Shown piece after piece: positions 48,303 through 57,960 of a stretch of DNA of 64,000 nt. The position numbers were made by a program, and so were the translations under genes. Each line of letters starts with the position of its first letter. The stretch's first letter is position 1. The stretch comes from Sphingomonas sp. LR60 (lineage in GTDB: Bacteria; Pseudomonadota; Alphaproteobacteria; Sphingomonadales; Sphingomonadaceae). The DNA is taken from positions 2,544,501 to 2,608,500 of the forward strand of contig NZ_JASPFK010000001.1 in the NCBI RefSeq assembly GCF_036855935.1, in the 5' to 3' direction. The notes under the pieces are model-generated. The model worked only from the letters and a program-made list of their open reading frames with translations. It was not told where the DNA came from and ran no database searches.

Positions 48303-50327
48303 ATGCGTCGTACTGCCCTGCTCGCCCTCACCCTCGCGTCCTTGCCCGCGCTGCTCTCCGCCCAGACCGGCACGCCGCGCTACAAGCCCTGGGGGCTCGA
48401 GCTTCAGGACATGGATCGGCAGGTGAAGCCGGGCGATGACTTCTACGCCTACGCGCTCGGCACCTGGCTGCGCGATCATCCGATCCCGGCCGACAAGGTC
48501 GGCGCCGGCTACAATTACGACCTGCCCGACGAGATCGAGGGGCAGGTGCGGCGGATCGTCGAGCAGGCAGCGGCCACGCCGACGACACCGACAGCGCGCA
48601 AGGTCGGCGATTTCTACGCGGCATGGATGAACGAACAGGCGATCGAGGCGCGCGAGCTCGCCCCGCTCCGTCCATGGCTGGCGCGGATCGACGCGGTCCA
48701 AACGCGCCCGCAACTCGTCCAACTGATGATGCGCCCGGGCTTCGCCTCGCCGGTCAACATCGGCATCTCCACCGACGCCGACGATCCGACCCATTATATG
48801 GTCGATGCCTCGCAGGCGCGGCTCGGGCTGCCCACGCGTGATTACTACCTGCTGTCCGGCGAAAAGTATGACGCGATCCGCCGTGCCTACCGCGCCTATC
48901 TGATCCAGATCCAGCAACTGGCCGGCATTTCCGACGCCGCCGCCAAAGCGGACCGGATCATCGCGCTCGAAACGCGGCTGAGCCGCGACCAATGGACGCC
49001 AGAGCAGCGCCGCGATCCCGTCAAGACGCACAATCCGATGACGCGCGCGCAACTCACGACGCTCGCGCCCGAGCTGGACTGGACACCGACGCTCGCCGCG
49101 ATGGGGCTGGGCGCGGCGGGCAAGGTCAACGTGACGGAGCCGAGCGCGATCGCGGCCGCGTCGAAGCGGCTGGGCGACGTCCCGATCTCGACATGGAAGG
49201 AGTGGATGGCCGCCCGCTTCGTCTCGAACGCCGCGCCGTTCCTGCCGCACGCGTTCGATCAGGCGAACTTCGACTTCTATTCCAAGACGATGCGCGGCGT
49301 GCCCGAACAGCGCGCCCGCTGGAAGCGCGGCATGTCGCTCATCGACGACGCGCTGGGAGAGGCGGTCGGCGCGATCTACGTGCAACGCTATTGGTCGCCC
49401 GCCACGCAAGCAAAGGCCGACGAACTCGTCGCGGACATGCAGGCCGCTTATAAGGACAAGATCGACGCTGCGTCTTGGATGGACGGCGCGACCCGCAAGG
49501 CGGCGCTGGCCAAGCTTGCGACCTTCGATCCGCGGATCGGCCATCCGCAGAAGTGGATCGACTATTCGACCTTGGCGGTCAGCCGTACCGATCCGCTCGC
49601 GAACAACATGGCGGTCGCCGATTTTCAGTGGCGGCTGCAACTCCGGCGCTTCCCCAAGCCGGTCGATCGCGGGCTGTGGTATATGACGCCGCAGACGGTG
49701 AACGCCTATTACGACCCGACGATGAACCAGATCACGCTGCCCGCGGCGATCCTGCAACCGCCGTTCTTCGATCCGAACGCCGATCCGGCGGTCAATTACG
49801 CGGAGACCGGCGCGACGACGATCGGGCATGAGATGGGCCACGGCTTCGACGATCAGGGGCGGCAGTTCGACGCGAGCGGGCGGCTGCGCGACTGGTGGAG
49901 CAAGGACACCGCCGCCAAGTACAACGTCCAGGCCGACCGGCTGTCCGGGCAGTTCGACCAATATGAGCCGATCCCCGGCGTCAAGATCAAGGGACGGCTG
50001 ACGCTGGGCGAGAATCTCGCGGATCTCGGCGGGCTGGAAACGGCCTATGCCGCCTACCGCCGCTATGTCGCGCGCCATGGCGAGCCGCCGGTGCTCGACG
50101 GGATGACCGGCGATCAGCGCTTCTTCCTCGCCTATGCGCAGGCGTGGCAGGGCAAGCGGCGTGAGGAAGCGGTCCGCCAGCAATTGCTCAGCGACCCGCA
50201 CTCGCCCGACAAATATCGCGTCAACGGCATCGTCCGCAATTTCGCGCCCTGGTATCAGGCGTTCGGCGTCAAGCCCGGCGACGCAATGTACCTCGCGCCG
50301 GAGCAGCGCGTCAGCATCTGGCGCTGA
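48303..50327 (+). CDS. M13 family zinc metallopeptidase
   Basis: A 674-residue neprilysin-type metalloprotease, exported (RRTALLALTLASLPALLSA). The conserved start KPGDDFYAYALGTWL and the active site TIGHEMGHGFDDQG (H-E-x2-H) are present, with the third ligand in GENLADLGGLETAYAAY and the C-terminal NFAPWYQAFGVKPGDAMY. It would cut peptides in the periplasm. ATG 48303 has GGAG upstream; the frame is open a little further, to 48279. The MITE is 36 bases upstream. Confidence 0.95.
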   Translation: MRRTALLALTLASLPALLSAQTGTPRYKPWGLELQDMDRQVKPGDDFYAYALGTWLRDHPIPADKVGAGYNYDLPDEIEGQVRRIVEQAAATPTTPTARKVGDFYAAWMNEQAIEARELAPLRPWLARIDAVQTRPQLVQLMMRPGFASPVNIGISTDADDPTHYMVDASQARLGLPTRDYYLLSGEKYDAIRRAYRAYLIQIQQLAGISDAAAKADRIIALETRLSRDQWTPEQRRDPVKTHNPMTRAQLTTLAPELDWTPTLAAMGLGAAGKVNVTEPSAIAAASKRLGDVPISTWKEWMAARFVSNAAPFLPHAFDQANFDFYSKTMRGVPEQRARWKRGMSLIDDALGEAVGAIYVQRYWSPATQAKADELVADMQAAYKDKIDAASWMDGATRKAALAKLATFDPRIGHPQKWIDYSTLAVSRTDPLANNMAVADFQWRLQLRRFPKPVDRGLWYMTPQTVNAYYDPTMNQITLPAAILQPPFFDPNADPAVNYAETGATTIGHEMGHGFDDQGRQFDASGRLRDWWSKDTAAKYNVQADRLSGQFDQYEPIPGVKIKGRLTLGENLADLGGLETAYAAYRRYVARHGEPPVLDGMTGDQRFFLAYAQAWQGKRREEAVRQQLLSDPHSPDKYRVNGIVRNFAPWYQAFGVKPGDAMYLAPEQRVSIWR

Positions 50328-50573
50328 TGCGCTGTTGGCCGCGAACGTGCGTTTGCCAATCTTGGCAACCGCTTGGCGTGACCCATGAAACGGTAGTGAT
50401 CTCAGCGTTCAAGGAGGTCGCTACCACGCCCTCACGGATCGCGCGGCCTTGGCATGACGATCATCGAATAACGACACCAAGATGGGGCAGTCCGTCGACG
50501 CCGGGCGCTTGCCGCGTATCCGGCACCTGCTACGAAGCTGAATAAAAATCGTGACACGATCGTCGGGGGACAC

Positions 50574-51977
50574 ATGAAAAAATCGGCGCTGGTGAGCATT
50601 CCGTTGCTGTTCCTGGTGAGCGCCTGCGGCGGCGGTGACGGTGGCAGCGGTGCGGGCGGCTCGGGTGGCGTCATCGTCGCACCGGCCCCGACACCCACGC
50701 CGACGCCGAGCCCGACCCCGGCGCCGACCCCCTCGCCTACGCCCTCCCCCACGCCGTCACCGACGCCCGCCCCGTCACCGGCACCGACCCCGTCACCGAC
50801 CCCGCTTCCCACAGCAGCGCCGATCGCCGCCGACGGCAATTGGTCGACGTTCCAGGGCAATCCCGGCCATACGGGCTATGTCGCGATCCGCTTCTCGGCC
50901 GCCAACTTCGCCGATGCCTGGACGATCGCCACCACCAACCCGCCGAGCGATGTCGCCGCGACATCGGGCAGCGTGTTCTTCAACGTGCTACAAGCGGATC
51001 GCCATATCTACACGCAGGCGGTGTCCACGACGAATGGTGCGCCGCGCTGGGGCTTCGACCTCGGCAACAAGAACGTCTATCCGAACACACAGCCGTTCGG
51101 CCCCTCCTATGCCAATGGCCGGGTTGCCGCGATCGCGCCGAACGAGACGTCCACCGCCGCCCCGCTACAGGTCATCAACGCCGTCACGGGCGGTTACGTC
51201 AGCACACCGACCTATGACGCGCAGTTCAGCGCGGGCAGCGTCCCGACGCTCGTCGGAGACGAACTCTTCTTCGCCGCAGGCTATTACGGCAACGGCGTGT
51301 TCAAGGTGGATGCGGCCACTGGTACCACCGGCTGGCAAGCGACGATCGTCAACCAATATTTCGGCTATGTCATGGAAGGCGAGAGCGTCGCCGTCGATCA
51401 ACGCTATGTCTATTATTTCAATGCCGGCGCGCTGGTCGTGCTGAACCGCGATGACGGTTCGCTGGCCCAAGCCATCAGGAACCCGTTTTTCTCCAAAACC
51501 GGAATCAGCTACTTCGACCGGTATGTCGGCGCCCCGATGCTCGACGACGGGCGGATCTTCACCTTCACCGACAATTACCACGTCGGCGACGCCTTGCCGA
51601 TCGCGGCGTTTGCGCTGAACAACGAGCGGCCGTTGTGGCGCTCCAGCTACAGCTACACCGGCCAGCCCGCGGCGCACGGCGGCAAAGTCTACGCGGTCCG
51701 CTCGTCGAGCACGTTCGTCGACGTGATCGACGCGACGACCGGGCTGGTGTCGGCGTCGATCAACGTCGGGGGCAGCGATAGTCTCAAGAGCAACGTCGTG
51801 ATCTCGGACAGCCACCTGTTCGTCGCGAGCCCCACCACGACCTTCGCGGTCGACCTGGGCGACCCCGCCTATCCGGTGGCATGGAAGACCTCTTATGGCG
51901 GCAACCTGGCGATCACGCCCGACGGCTATCTGATCATCTCCACCACGACCGGTCTGCACGCCGTCAAACTGATGTAA
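50574..51977 (+). CDS. Lipoprotein with Pro-rich linker and beta-propeller
   Basis: A 467-residue lipoprotein. Signal and lipobox ([11 protein letters not shown]), a Gly/Ser spacer and a roughly 45-residue linker of alternating TP, SP and AP units tether a globular part. This part has PQQ-like propeller signs ([57 protein letters not shown]). I know of no precise function; the build suggests a domain held away from the membrane, e.g. a scaffold or sensor. The 246 bases upstream, after the M13 gene, hold nothing I can name except an AT-rich stretch (GAATAAAAATCG) near 50540. Confidence 0.8.
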   Translation: MKKSALVSIPLLFLVSACGGGDGGSGAGGSGGVIVAPAPTPTPTPSPTPAPTPSPTPSPTPSPTPAPSPAPTPSPTPLPTAAPIAADGNWSTFQGNPGHTGYVAIRFSAANFADAWTIATTNPPSDVAATSGSVFFNVLQADRHIYTQAVSTTNGAPRWGFDLGNKNVYPNTQPFGPSYANGRVAAIAPNETSTAAPLQVINAVTGGYVSTPTYDAQFSAGSVPTLVGDELFFAAGYYGNGVFKVDAATGTTGWQATIVNQYFGYVMEGESVAVDQRYVYYFNAGALVVLNRDDGSLAQAIRNPFFSKTGISYFDRYVGAPMLDDGRIFTFTDNYHVGDALPIAAFALNNERPLWRSSYSYTGQPAAHGGKVYAVRSSSTFVDVIDATTGLVSASINVGGSDSLKSNVVISDSHLFVASPTTTFAVDLGDPAYPVAWKTSYGGNLAITPDGYLIISTTTGLHAVKLM

Positions 51978-51981
51978 GCGC

Positions 51982-52008
51982 GGCGCGGCACCGATCCGGT
52001 GCCGCGCC
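51982..52008 (+). terminator. Hairpin after beta-propeller lipoprotein
   Basis: GGCGCGGCACCG and CGGTGCCGCGCC form a perfect 12-base stem with a three-base loop, five bases after the stop. No U tract follows. Confidence 0.6.
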
Positions 52009-52447
52009 GTCGCGGTACAGCTTGGAAAGCTATAGTGAAGGGCGTGGATCGAAGGTGCAATCGCGCCTGCCTAGCCTTCGAAGTAGACCTGCCGCTTGCC
52101 TCTGATTGCAGTCATCGCGGGGGAAGAAGCTTCCGCTGCAATTAACCTCGAAAAGACTGGAAGGCGGAGGACGCAGTCTACTGCGTCGTACCTGTTGGCA
52201 TCGAAGATCGTGGAAGAAGGCGTCTACGTGACCGCGCTGAGATCGGCTGCTCGCATCAAGCCGCGGACGCGCGCGGAATCCCGCTCAATTGCTACCGGTT
52301 CAGGAAACATCATAAATTCTGCGATTGCGGAGGGGTGGCAAGATCGTCCGGACCATTCCGTGGGGACCCCAGTGGAATGCTCCGGCTTACTCGCAGTTCG
52401 TTCGTCCGCGAGTGCCCTCACCGGCAAGCCGCCTGTGATCGAGCAAT
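52009..52447. other. Low-GC stretch without a convincing gene
   Basis: About 440 bases with visibly lower GC and different dinucleotide use from the neighbours. A plus-strand frame at 52096-52521 (141 codons) is open, but it has no ribosome site, no recognisable domain, and overlaps the 3' end of nudK. I treat it as a possible remnant of transferred DNA rather than a gene. Confidence 0.35.
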
Positions 52448-53062
52448 TTACGATCGGTAACTTGGTTGGCGCCAATGCTGCACAGCGAAGAGGTTCAAGG
52501 CCGCATATTGCAATAGCATGATCGTCTTGCCGTCGCGGATCTCGCCGGCCGCGATCATCGACAGCGCGTCGTGAATCGTGACCTCGAAGACTGCGATATC
52601 CTCGCCCTCGTCCGCATTGCCGCCGCCGTCGGCGACACGATCCTCCGGCCGATACCGTCCGACAAAGAAGTGCAGCCGTTCGGTCACCGAACCGGGGCTC
52701 ATGAAGGCGTCGAAGACCTGGCGGACCTCCCCCACGCGATAGCCGGTTTCCTCCGCCGTCTCGGCGCGAATACGCACTTCGGGTTCGGCATCGTCGAGCA
52801 ATCCGGCCGGCACCTCGATCAGCAGGTCGTCATGGCCGTTGACGAAGGCCGGGTAGCGGAACTGGCGAGTGAGGACGACCATGCGGCGATCGGGATCGTA
52901 GAGGAGGATCGCCGCACCATTGCCGCGATCATAGGTTTCGCGGGACTGCCGCTGCCATTGGCCATCCTGTCGCCGGAAGTCGAAGACCGTCTTCTTCAAC
53001 ACATACCAGTTGTCCGACAGGACCGTTACCTCTTCCACCCGAACGCGATCTGCGATGCTCAT
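52448..53062 (-). CDS. nudK: GDP-mannose pyrophosphatase NudK-type Nudix hydrolase
   Basis: A 204-residue Nudix hydrolase. The box GLLDDAEPEVRIRAETAEETGY has the one-residue-shorter spacing typical of NudK, and DAFMSPGSVTERLHFFV is the characteristic downstream segment. It would hydrolyse GDP-mannose to GMP and mannose 1-phosphate, or ADP-ribose-like nucleotides. ATG 53062 follows AGGAG. It is divergent from the DeoR gene. Confidence 0.9.
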   Translation of the reverse strand: MSIADRVRVEEVTVLSDNWYVLKKTVFDFRRQDGQWQRQSRETYDRGNGAAILLYDPDRRMVVLTRQFRYPAFVNGHDDLLIEVPAGLLDDAEPEVRIRAETAEETGYRVGEVRQVFDAFMSPGSVTERLHFFVGRYRPEDRVADGGGNADEGEDIAVFEVTIHDALSMIAAGEIRDGKTIMLLQYAALNLFAVQHWRQPSYRS

Positions 53063-53174
53063 GCCAGCTCCTTGATTCAAGAAGAGCAGCGGGTCCGATC
53101 GATCCGCTGGACGTCGATCATCTTTCCGTGCAGAAACGTGCAGAGTCAATGAATATCGTGCAAGCGAGGCGACA

Positions 53175-53930
53175 GTGCTGACCACCGAACGCAAGGCCCT
53201 GATCCAGACGACGCTCCGGCGCGACGGACGGTTGATCGCCAAAACCTTCAGCCGCGAGATCGGCGTGTCGGAGGACACGATCCGCCGCGATCTGCGCGAA
53301 CTGGCCAGCGAAGGCCTGCTGCAACGGGTGCATGGCGGCGCGCTGCCGGCGTCACCGGCCGTTGCCGACTTCGCCGCGCGTGAGGAACTCGCTTCACCGG
53401 CAAAGGCGGCGCTGGGGCGATATGCGGCGCGCCAGATCCGGTCGGGACAGATCGTCTTCCTCGATGGCGGTACGACCAATGTTCAACTGGCGCGCGCCTT
53501 GCCGCACGATCTTCGTGCGACCGTCATCACGCATAGCCCGAACATCGCGATCGAACTGGTTCGCCACCCGTTGATCGACGTGCAGATCATCGGCGGTCAG
53601 CTCTTCAAACATTCGATCGTCACCACCGGCGCAGCGACCGCCGAGGCGATCGCCCGTATTCGCGCCGATACCTATTTCATGGGCGTGACCGGGTTGCATC
53701 CCGATCTCGGCGTGACGACCGGCGATGCCGAGGAAGCCGCGATCAAGCGGCTGATCGCGCGGCAATCGGCGGAAACGGTCGTCTTGGCCTCGCGCGAGAA
53801 ACTGGGTGCGGCGTCGGCCTATCAGATCATGCCGTTGGCGGAGATCACCACGCTGGTGACCGAGAACGGCTTGCCGGCCGATCTCATGCGTTTGTTCGAT
53901 CACATCGCCATCGAAACCATCCCGGCTTAG
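53175..53930 (+). CDS. DeoR/GlpR family transcriptional regulator
   Basis: A 251-residue sugar-phosphate-responsive repressor. The N-terminal helix-turn-helix is LIAKTFSREIGVSEDTIRRD followed by LRELASEGLLQRVHGGAL; the effector domain (about 75-235) has FLDGGTTNVQLARALP, VITHSPNIAIEL and FMGVTGLHPDLGVTTGDAEE. GTG 53175 follows GAGG. The gene ends with a TAG that lies in the CTTAGG next to IS481 copy 2, so the last codons may have been altered by the insertion. Confidence 0.88.
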   Translation: MLTTERKALIQTTLRRDGRLIAKTFSREIGVSEDTIRRDLRELASEGLLQRVHGGALPASPAVADFAAREELASPAKAALGRYAARQIRSGQIVFLDGGTTNVQLARALPHDLRATVITHSPNIAIELVRHPLIDVQIIGGQLFKHSIVTTGAATAEAIARIRADTYFMGVTGLHPDLGVTTGDAEEAAIKRLIARQSAETVVLASREKLGAASAYQIMPLAEITTLVTENGLPADLMRLFDHIAIETIPA

Positions 53931-53931
53931 G

Positions 53932-54942
53932 TGTTTGATCCCACGGTTTGATGGTGCGATCCTTTCGTTGGAATGGAAGGAAGCCGTATGGGACAGGTAC
54001 GTCATGGGTGCGCCACGACCACGCACGCCGTCCGAGCAGCAATACAGCGATCGCAAGCTTCGCTCGCGACGCTGAGCCGGGAACTCGGGATCAACCCGAA
54101 GACGGTCGCGAAGTGGCGTAAGAGGGCGACGGTCGAGGACCTGAAGACCGGGCCGAAGGCCCCTCGTTCAACGACCCTGACTGAAGCCGAGGAGGCAATG
54201 GTTGTGGCGTTCCGGCGCCACACGTTGCTGCCGCTCGACGACTGCCTCTACGCTCTGCAGCCGTCGATCCCGCACCTGACCCGGTCAGCGCTGCACCGAT
54301 GCCTACAGCGGCATGGCATCTCCCGCCTGCCGGACATCGAAGGCGACAAGCCGAAGCGGCAGCGCTTCAAGCGCTACCCGATCGGCTTCTTCCACATCGA
54401 TATTGCCGAGGTGCAGACCGCCGAAGGCAAACTGTACCTTTTCGTCGGCATCGACCGCACCAGCAAGTTCGCGGTCACCCAACTGGTTGAGAAGGCTGAC
54501 AGGCGGACAGCCTGGGAGTTCCTGGAACACCTGCTGAAAGCCGTGCCTTACCGCGTTCACACGATCCTCACCGATAATGGCATCCAGTTCGCCGAGCAGC
54601 CGCGTAATCGCAACACCGCCTGGTCGCGCCAGATGCGCTTCGACATGATCTGCGACGCAAATGGCATCGAGCACCGACTCACGAAACCGAACCATCCATG
54701 GACCAACGGTCAGGTCGAGCGAATGAACCGCACCATCAAAGAGGCGACCGTCAAACGCTTCCACTACGAAAGCCACGACCAGTTGCGCACGCACCTCGCC
54801 GACTTCATGGCCGCCTACAACTTCGCCCGCCGGCTCAAGACGCTCAGCGGTCTCACGCCCTACGAATACATCGCCAAGATCTGGACGTCAGAGCCAGACC
54901 GGTTCATCGTCGACCCGATCCACCAAATGCCAGGACTAAACA
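53932..54942 (+). mobile_element. IS481-family insertion sequence, copy 2 (1011 bp)
   Basis: Identical in length and, as far as I can compare, in sequence to copy 1, and in the same orientation. Its flanks are CTTAGG on the left and CCTAGG on the right, so the target duplication is imperfect. It lies directly at the stop codon of the DeoR gene. The two copies are direct repeats about 13 kb apart. Confidence 0.85.
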
Positions 54943-54947
54943 CCTAG
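53988..54947 (+). CDS. IS481-family transposase (copy 2)
   Basis: The same 319-residue DDE transposase as copy 1, with intact helix-turn-helix and catalytic Asp-Asp-Glu. ATG 53988 is taken as start. The TAG stop at 54945-54947 again lies in the flanking CCTAGG, outside the TGT...ACA ends. No debilitating change is visible, so the element is probably still active. Confidence 0.93.
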   Translation: MGQVRHGCATTTHAVRAAIQRSQASLATLSRELGINPKTVAKWRKRATVEDLKTGPKAPRSTTLTEAEEAMVVAFRRHTLLPLDDCLYALQPSIPHLTRSALHRCLQRHGISRLPDIEGDKPKRQRFKRYPIGFFHIDIAEVQTAEGKLYLFVGIDRTSKFAVTQLVEKADRRTAWEFLEHLLKAVPYRVHTILTDNGIQFAEQPRNRNTAWSRQMRFDMICDANGIEHRLTKPNHPWTNGQVERMNRTIKEATVKRFHYESHDQLRTHLADFMAAYNFARRLKTLSGLTPYEYIAKIWTSEPDRFIVDPIHQMPGLNT

Positions 54948-55067
54948 GGTAGCGGTCGGAATGCCGCGTGCGGGTGGTACTTATCGATCACGTCGCCGGT
55001 GATCCGCATCAACTTCAAATCGGCCCCTAGCCTATCGGCACCTGTATGGTCGGGCTAGCAGCTACGC

Positions 55068-56261
55068 CTATCCGACCGTTAACCGAAGTTGATCGAGGTA
55101 GTCCGCCCACCATTGCGCCATTTGAACGCGCTCATTCCAGTGAGCGCCACGATGATAGATACCTCGGATGACATTGACATCACGATGATCCAAGGATCGC
55201 TCTACCGCGTCAGGATGCCATTTCCCACTTTCATTGATAAGGCTGCTAGCGGTAGTCCTAAATCCATGGCTTGTCATTTCCTCACCAGAATAGCCAAGGC
55301 GACGAAGAGCAGCGTTTATAGTGTTTTCGGACATAGGGCGCGTGCCGGGATACATCGACGAAAAGATATACTGATATTTTCCTGTCAGGCTTCTCGCTTC
55401 GGTAAGCAATACGATAGCCTGACGCGACAAAGGCACAACATGCTCACGTCGAGTTTTCATGTTCCCGACAGGAACTTTCCAGACGGCGTCGACAAGGTTA
55501 AACTCGTCCCACTTAGCCTTTCGAAGCTCACCGGGACGTGAGTAAAGGAGCGGCATCAACTTCAATGCCAGCCGCGTCATCGGCTGGCCCTCATAGCCAT
55601 CGATTGCACGAAGCAGCGCGCCAAGGCCGCTAGGATCAACGATCGCCGCATGATGCTTCGCCTTCGGTGCCGTCAGCGCTCCACGCAATGCCGCTGCGGG
55701 ATCGCTCGTAGCTCTCGCCGTAGCCACAGCGTAACGGAACACCCTACTGGCGAGGGATCGCATACGGCTTGCTGTTTCAAGGTGATTACGCTCTTCCACG
55801 CGTCGCAACGCCGCCAACAGCGTAGCCGGGGTGATCGTGCTAATAGGCAAATTACCAAGAGGTTGCTCCATCAGGCTTAGCAGCCAACGAGCCTTGCGGG
55901 TGGTCGCGCCTGCCAAGCCTTCACGCTCCTGCTTGTCTATGTACTCGTTCGCGATCACCACGAACGTGTTTGCCGCGTCCTGTTGGGCCGCAAGCTGTCG
56001 AGTACGCTTCTCTACGGATGGATCGAACCCACTTGCCAGCACGCGCCGAGCTTCGTCGCGGCGCTCCCTCGCTTCCTTCAACGTCACGTCAGGATACCGG
56101 CCAAGAGAAAGCTTCTTCTCCTTGCCAAGGTGCCGGTATTTCAGCCGCCACAGCTTCCCGCCGCTAGGTTGGATGAGAAGGAACAAGCCCTTCTCATCTG
56201 CAATCTTGCGGGGCTTCAAATCCGGCTTAGCGGCACGCACAGCGGTGTCTGTCAGGGGCAT
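55068..56261 (-). CDS. Tyrosine-recombinase integrase, P4 type
   Basis: A 397-residue integrase. N-terminal DUF4102-type arm-binding domain (LTDTAVRAAKPDLKPRKIAD, KKLSLGRYPDVTLKEARERR), a core-binding domain, and the catalytic domain with Arg in LLYSRPGELRKAKW, H-x2-R in TSHGFRTTAS, His in SLDHRDVN and the nucleophile in RGIYHRG. ATG 56261 (PLTDTAVRAAK) is preferred to the longer frame. It starts 164 bases from the tRNA-Thr 3' end and reads away from it, the usual plan of tRNA-integrated islands. The 119 bases after its stop, up to IS481 copy 2, hold no intact gene. Codon use is less GC-biased than the neighbours. Confidence 0.93.
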   Translation of the reverse strand: MPLTDTAVRAAKPDLKPRKIADEKGLFLLIQPSGGKLWRLKYRHLGKEKKLSLGRYPDVTLKEARERRDEARRVLASGFDPSVEKRTRQLAAQQDAANTFVVIANEYIDKQEREGLAGATTRKARWLLSLMEQPLGNLPISTITPATLLAALRRVEERNHLETASRMRSLASRVFRYAVATARATSDPAAALRGALTAPKAKHHAAIVDPSGLGALLRAIDGYEGQPMTRLALKLMPLLYSRPGELRKAKWDEFNLVDAVWKVPVGNMKTRREHVVPLSRQAIVLLTEARSLTGKYQYIFSSMYPGTRPMSENTINAALRRLGYSGEEMTSHGFRTTASSLINESGKWHPDAVERSLDHRDVNVIRGIYHRGAHWNERVQMAQWWADYLDQLRLTVG

Positions 56262-56424
56262 GGGGGCCACTCCTAGCAACGCCGTGGGGTTGGCCCCCAA
56301 CGAAGCCCCCAAGTTAGCCCGGCTCTCCCCGGACAATGCAGGACTTCTACGGCAGATAATGCATAGAAAATGGCAGATTTCTGCGGTTTTCTCAACCCGC
56401 AGAGGGTCTAGTCGGATTGGGGTG

Positions 56425-56500
56425 TGGTGCCGCTTACAGGACTCGAACCTGTGACCCCCGCATTACGAATGCGATGCTCTACCAGCTGAGCTAAAGCGGC
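56425..56500 (-). tRNA. tRNA-Thr (anticodon CGT)
   Basis: A 76-base cloverleaf with encoded CCA. Acceptor GCCGCTT pairs with AAGCGGC, D-arm GCTCAGCTGGTAGAGC, anticodon stem CGCAT/ATGCG with loop TCGTA holding CGT, and T-arm ACAGGTTCGAGTCCTGT. Its 3' end faces the integrase gene and is the probable attachment site. Confidence 0.95.
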
Positions 56501-56654
56501 CTACGCGATCCCGTGTGGGAAACGTCGTGGAGGCGGCGCTTAGCAGCGGCAAACGGCGTTGACAAGCGCCTCGCGGCTTTACCCGGCCTTTACCATCCAC
56601 AAGGCAGAAGCGTGTCCGCGAATCCGGTCGAATATCAGGCCGCTCGCCGGGACG

Positions 56655-57887
56655 ATGAGCATGGACAGCGCGCACGGCTACGACGATCTTCGCCAGGACG
56701 ACGATCCCACAGAGGGCGGCGTGGGTGAGTCGCCGGCGCCGATCGGCCCCGACGAGCGCCGGATGCATGTGCGCGCCTATAATCATTGGGTGTCGCTGCT
56801 GCGCGGTCGTCCCTATCCCGCGATCGAGGATCTCGATCCCGAGAGCATCGCCGATTTCGGCGCGCACAGCGTGCTGCTCGATTTCTCCGCGGGCGTCGAG
56901 GATCCGGCGATCCAGTTCATCGGTCGTGCCCTGCGCGAGGAATGCGCCGTCGACCTGTCGATCGCGCGCATTTCGGACGTGCCGTCGCGCTCGCTGCTGT
57001 CGCGGTTGACCGACCATTATCTGCAGATCATCGCCAATCGCGCGCCGATCGGCTTCGAGGCGGAATTCACCGGGACGCGCGGGCACAACACGATGTACCG
57101 CGGCATCCTGATGCCCTTCTCGTCCGATGCGCAGTCGATCGACTATGTCTATGGCGTGATCAACTGGAAGGAACTGGTCGCGGCCGACGATCAGGCCGGG
57201 CTCGATGCCGAACTGGCCGCCGCGATCCGCGCGCCGCGTCACGATCCGCTGCCCGGCGGCGTGTGGGCCGACGGTCCGTGCGCCGCACCGCCCGAGCCGG
57301 AGGCCGAGAGCGCGGCGACGACGCTCGACGATCTGCTCGCCGCCGCGCGTGACAGCGCCGCCGTGGCACGCGCGGCACGGCTGCGCAGCCATGCCGCGCT
57401 CTATCGCGCGCTGGGGCGTGCGCATGACGTCGCGCTCGCCGCGGCCGCGGACCCGGCGCGACTGGAGGAATTGCTCGCCGCTGCCGACATCCGCGTCCAG
57501 GCGCGCGCGCCGATGACCGCGATCGCCAAGCTCGTGTTCGGCGCGGATCATGACAAGACGCGGCTGACCGAGGCGGCGACCGTGCTCGCCTGGGCGCAGC
57601 GCACCGGGATCGGCGCAGGCGCGCTGGCACATGCGCTGGAGCGCACCGAGGGCGGGATCAAGCGCATCGTCGCCGACGAGCGCGCACAGCGGCAACCGCA
57701 TGACGATGCCCCCGCCTCGCCGTTCGCCGACCGGCTGCCGCTCGCCGAACTGGCCATCGACAGCGGGCTGGACGAGGGCGCGCCGGTCGTGCTGCTCGGC
57801 CGCGCCACCGCGACCGGGATCGTCGTCCTGGGCACGGTCGGCGACGACGCAAGGCTCGCCGCGCAGGTGCTGCGCCGCCTGCGTTGA
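56655..57887 (+). CDS. PAS-domain-containing protein
   Basis: A 410-residue cytoplasmic protein. Residues about 35-180 look like a PAS-type sensor (NHWVSLLRGRPYPAIEDLDP, SVLLDFSAGVEDPAIQFIG, FEAEFTGTRGHNTMYRGILM, SIDYVYGVINWKEL). The rest is Ala-rich and helical, with no kinase, cyclase or DNA-binding domain. Proteins of this pattern are frequent in sphingomonads, with unknown output. ATG 56655 is taken, with a second ATG two codons on. A single-gene unit between tRNA-Thr and glutamate dehydrogenase. Confidence 0.78.
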   Translation: MSMDSAHGYDDLRQDDDPTEGGVGESPAPIGPDERRMHVRAYNHWVSLLRGRPYPAIEDLDPESIADFGAHSVLLDFSAGVEDPAIQFIGRALREECAVDLSIARISDVPSRSLLSRLTDHYLQIIANRAPIGFEAEFTGTRGHNTMYRGILMPFSSDAQSIDYVYGVINWKELVAADDQAGLDAELAAAIRAPRHDPLPGGVWADGPCAAPPEPEAESAATTLDDLLAAARDSAAVARAARLRSHAALYRALGRAHDVALAAAADPARLEELLAAADIRVQARAPMTAIAKLVFGADHDKTRLTEAATVLAWAQRTGIGAGALAHALERTEGGIKRIVADERAQRQPHDDAPASPFADRLPLAELAIDSGLDEGAPVVLLGRATATGIVVLGTVGDDARLAAQVLRRLR

Positions 57888-57960
57888 TGCAATCCGACGC
57901 TGCAGCAATGCAGTGCGGCAACGCTTGAGCTAGGCGCGTCAGGGGCGCATAGCTTCGCCC

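Noticed and set aside
54949..55067. A possible gene fragment on the minus strand between IS481 copy 2 and the integrase (LMRITGDVIDKYHPHAAFR)
   Set aside because: Only about 30 codons are open, with no start signal and no family I recognise; described only as remnant DNA.
51978..56424. A second tRNA-Thr 3' end marking the far side of the integrated island
   Set aside because: Reading through this stretch I found no repeat of the tRNA 3' sequence; it must lie elsewhere or have been lost.
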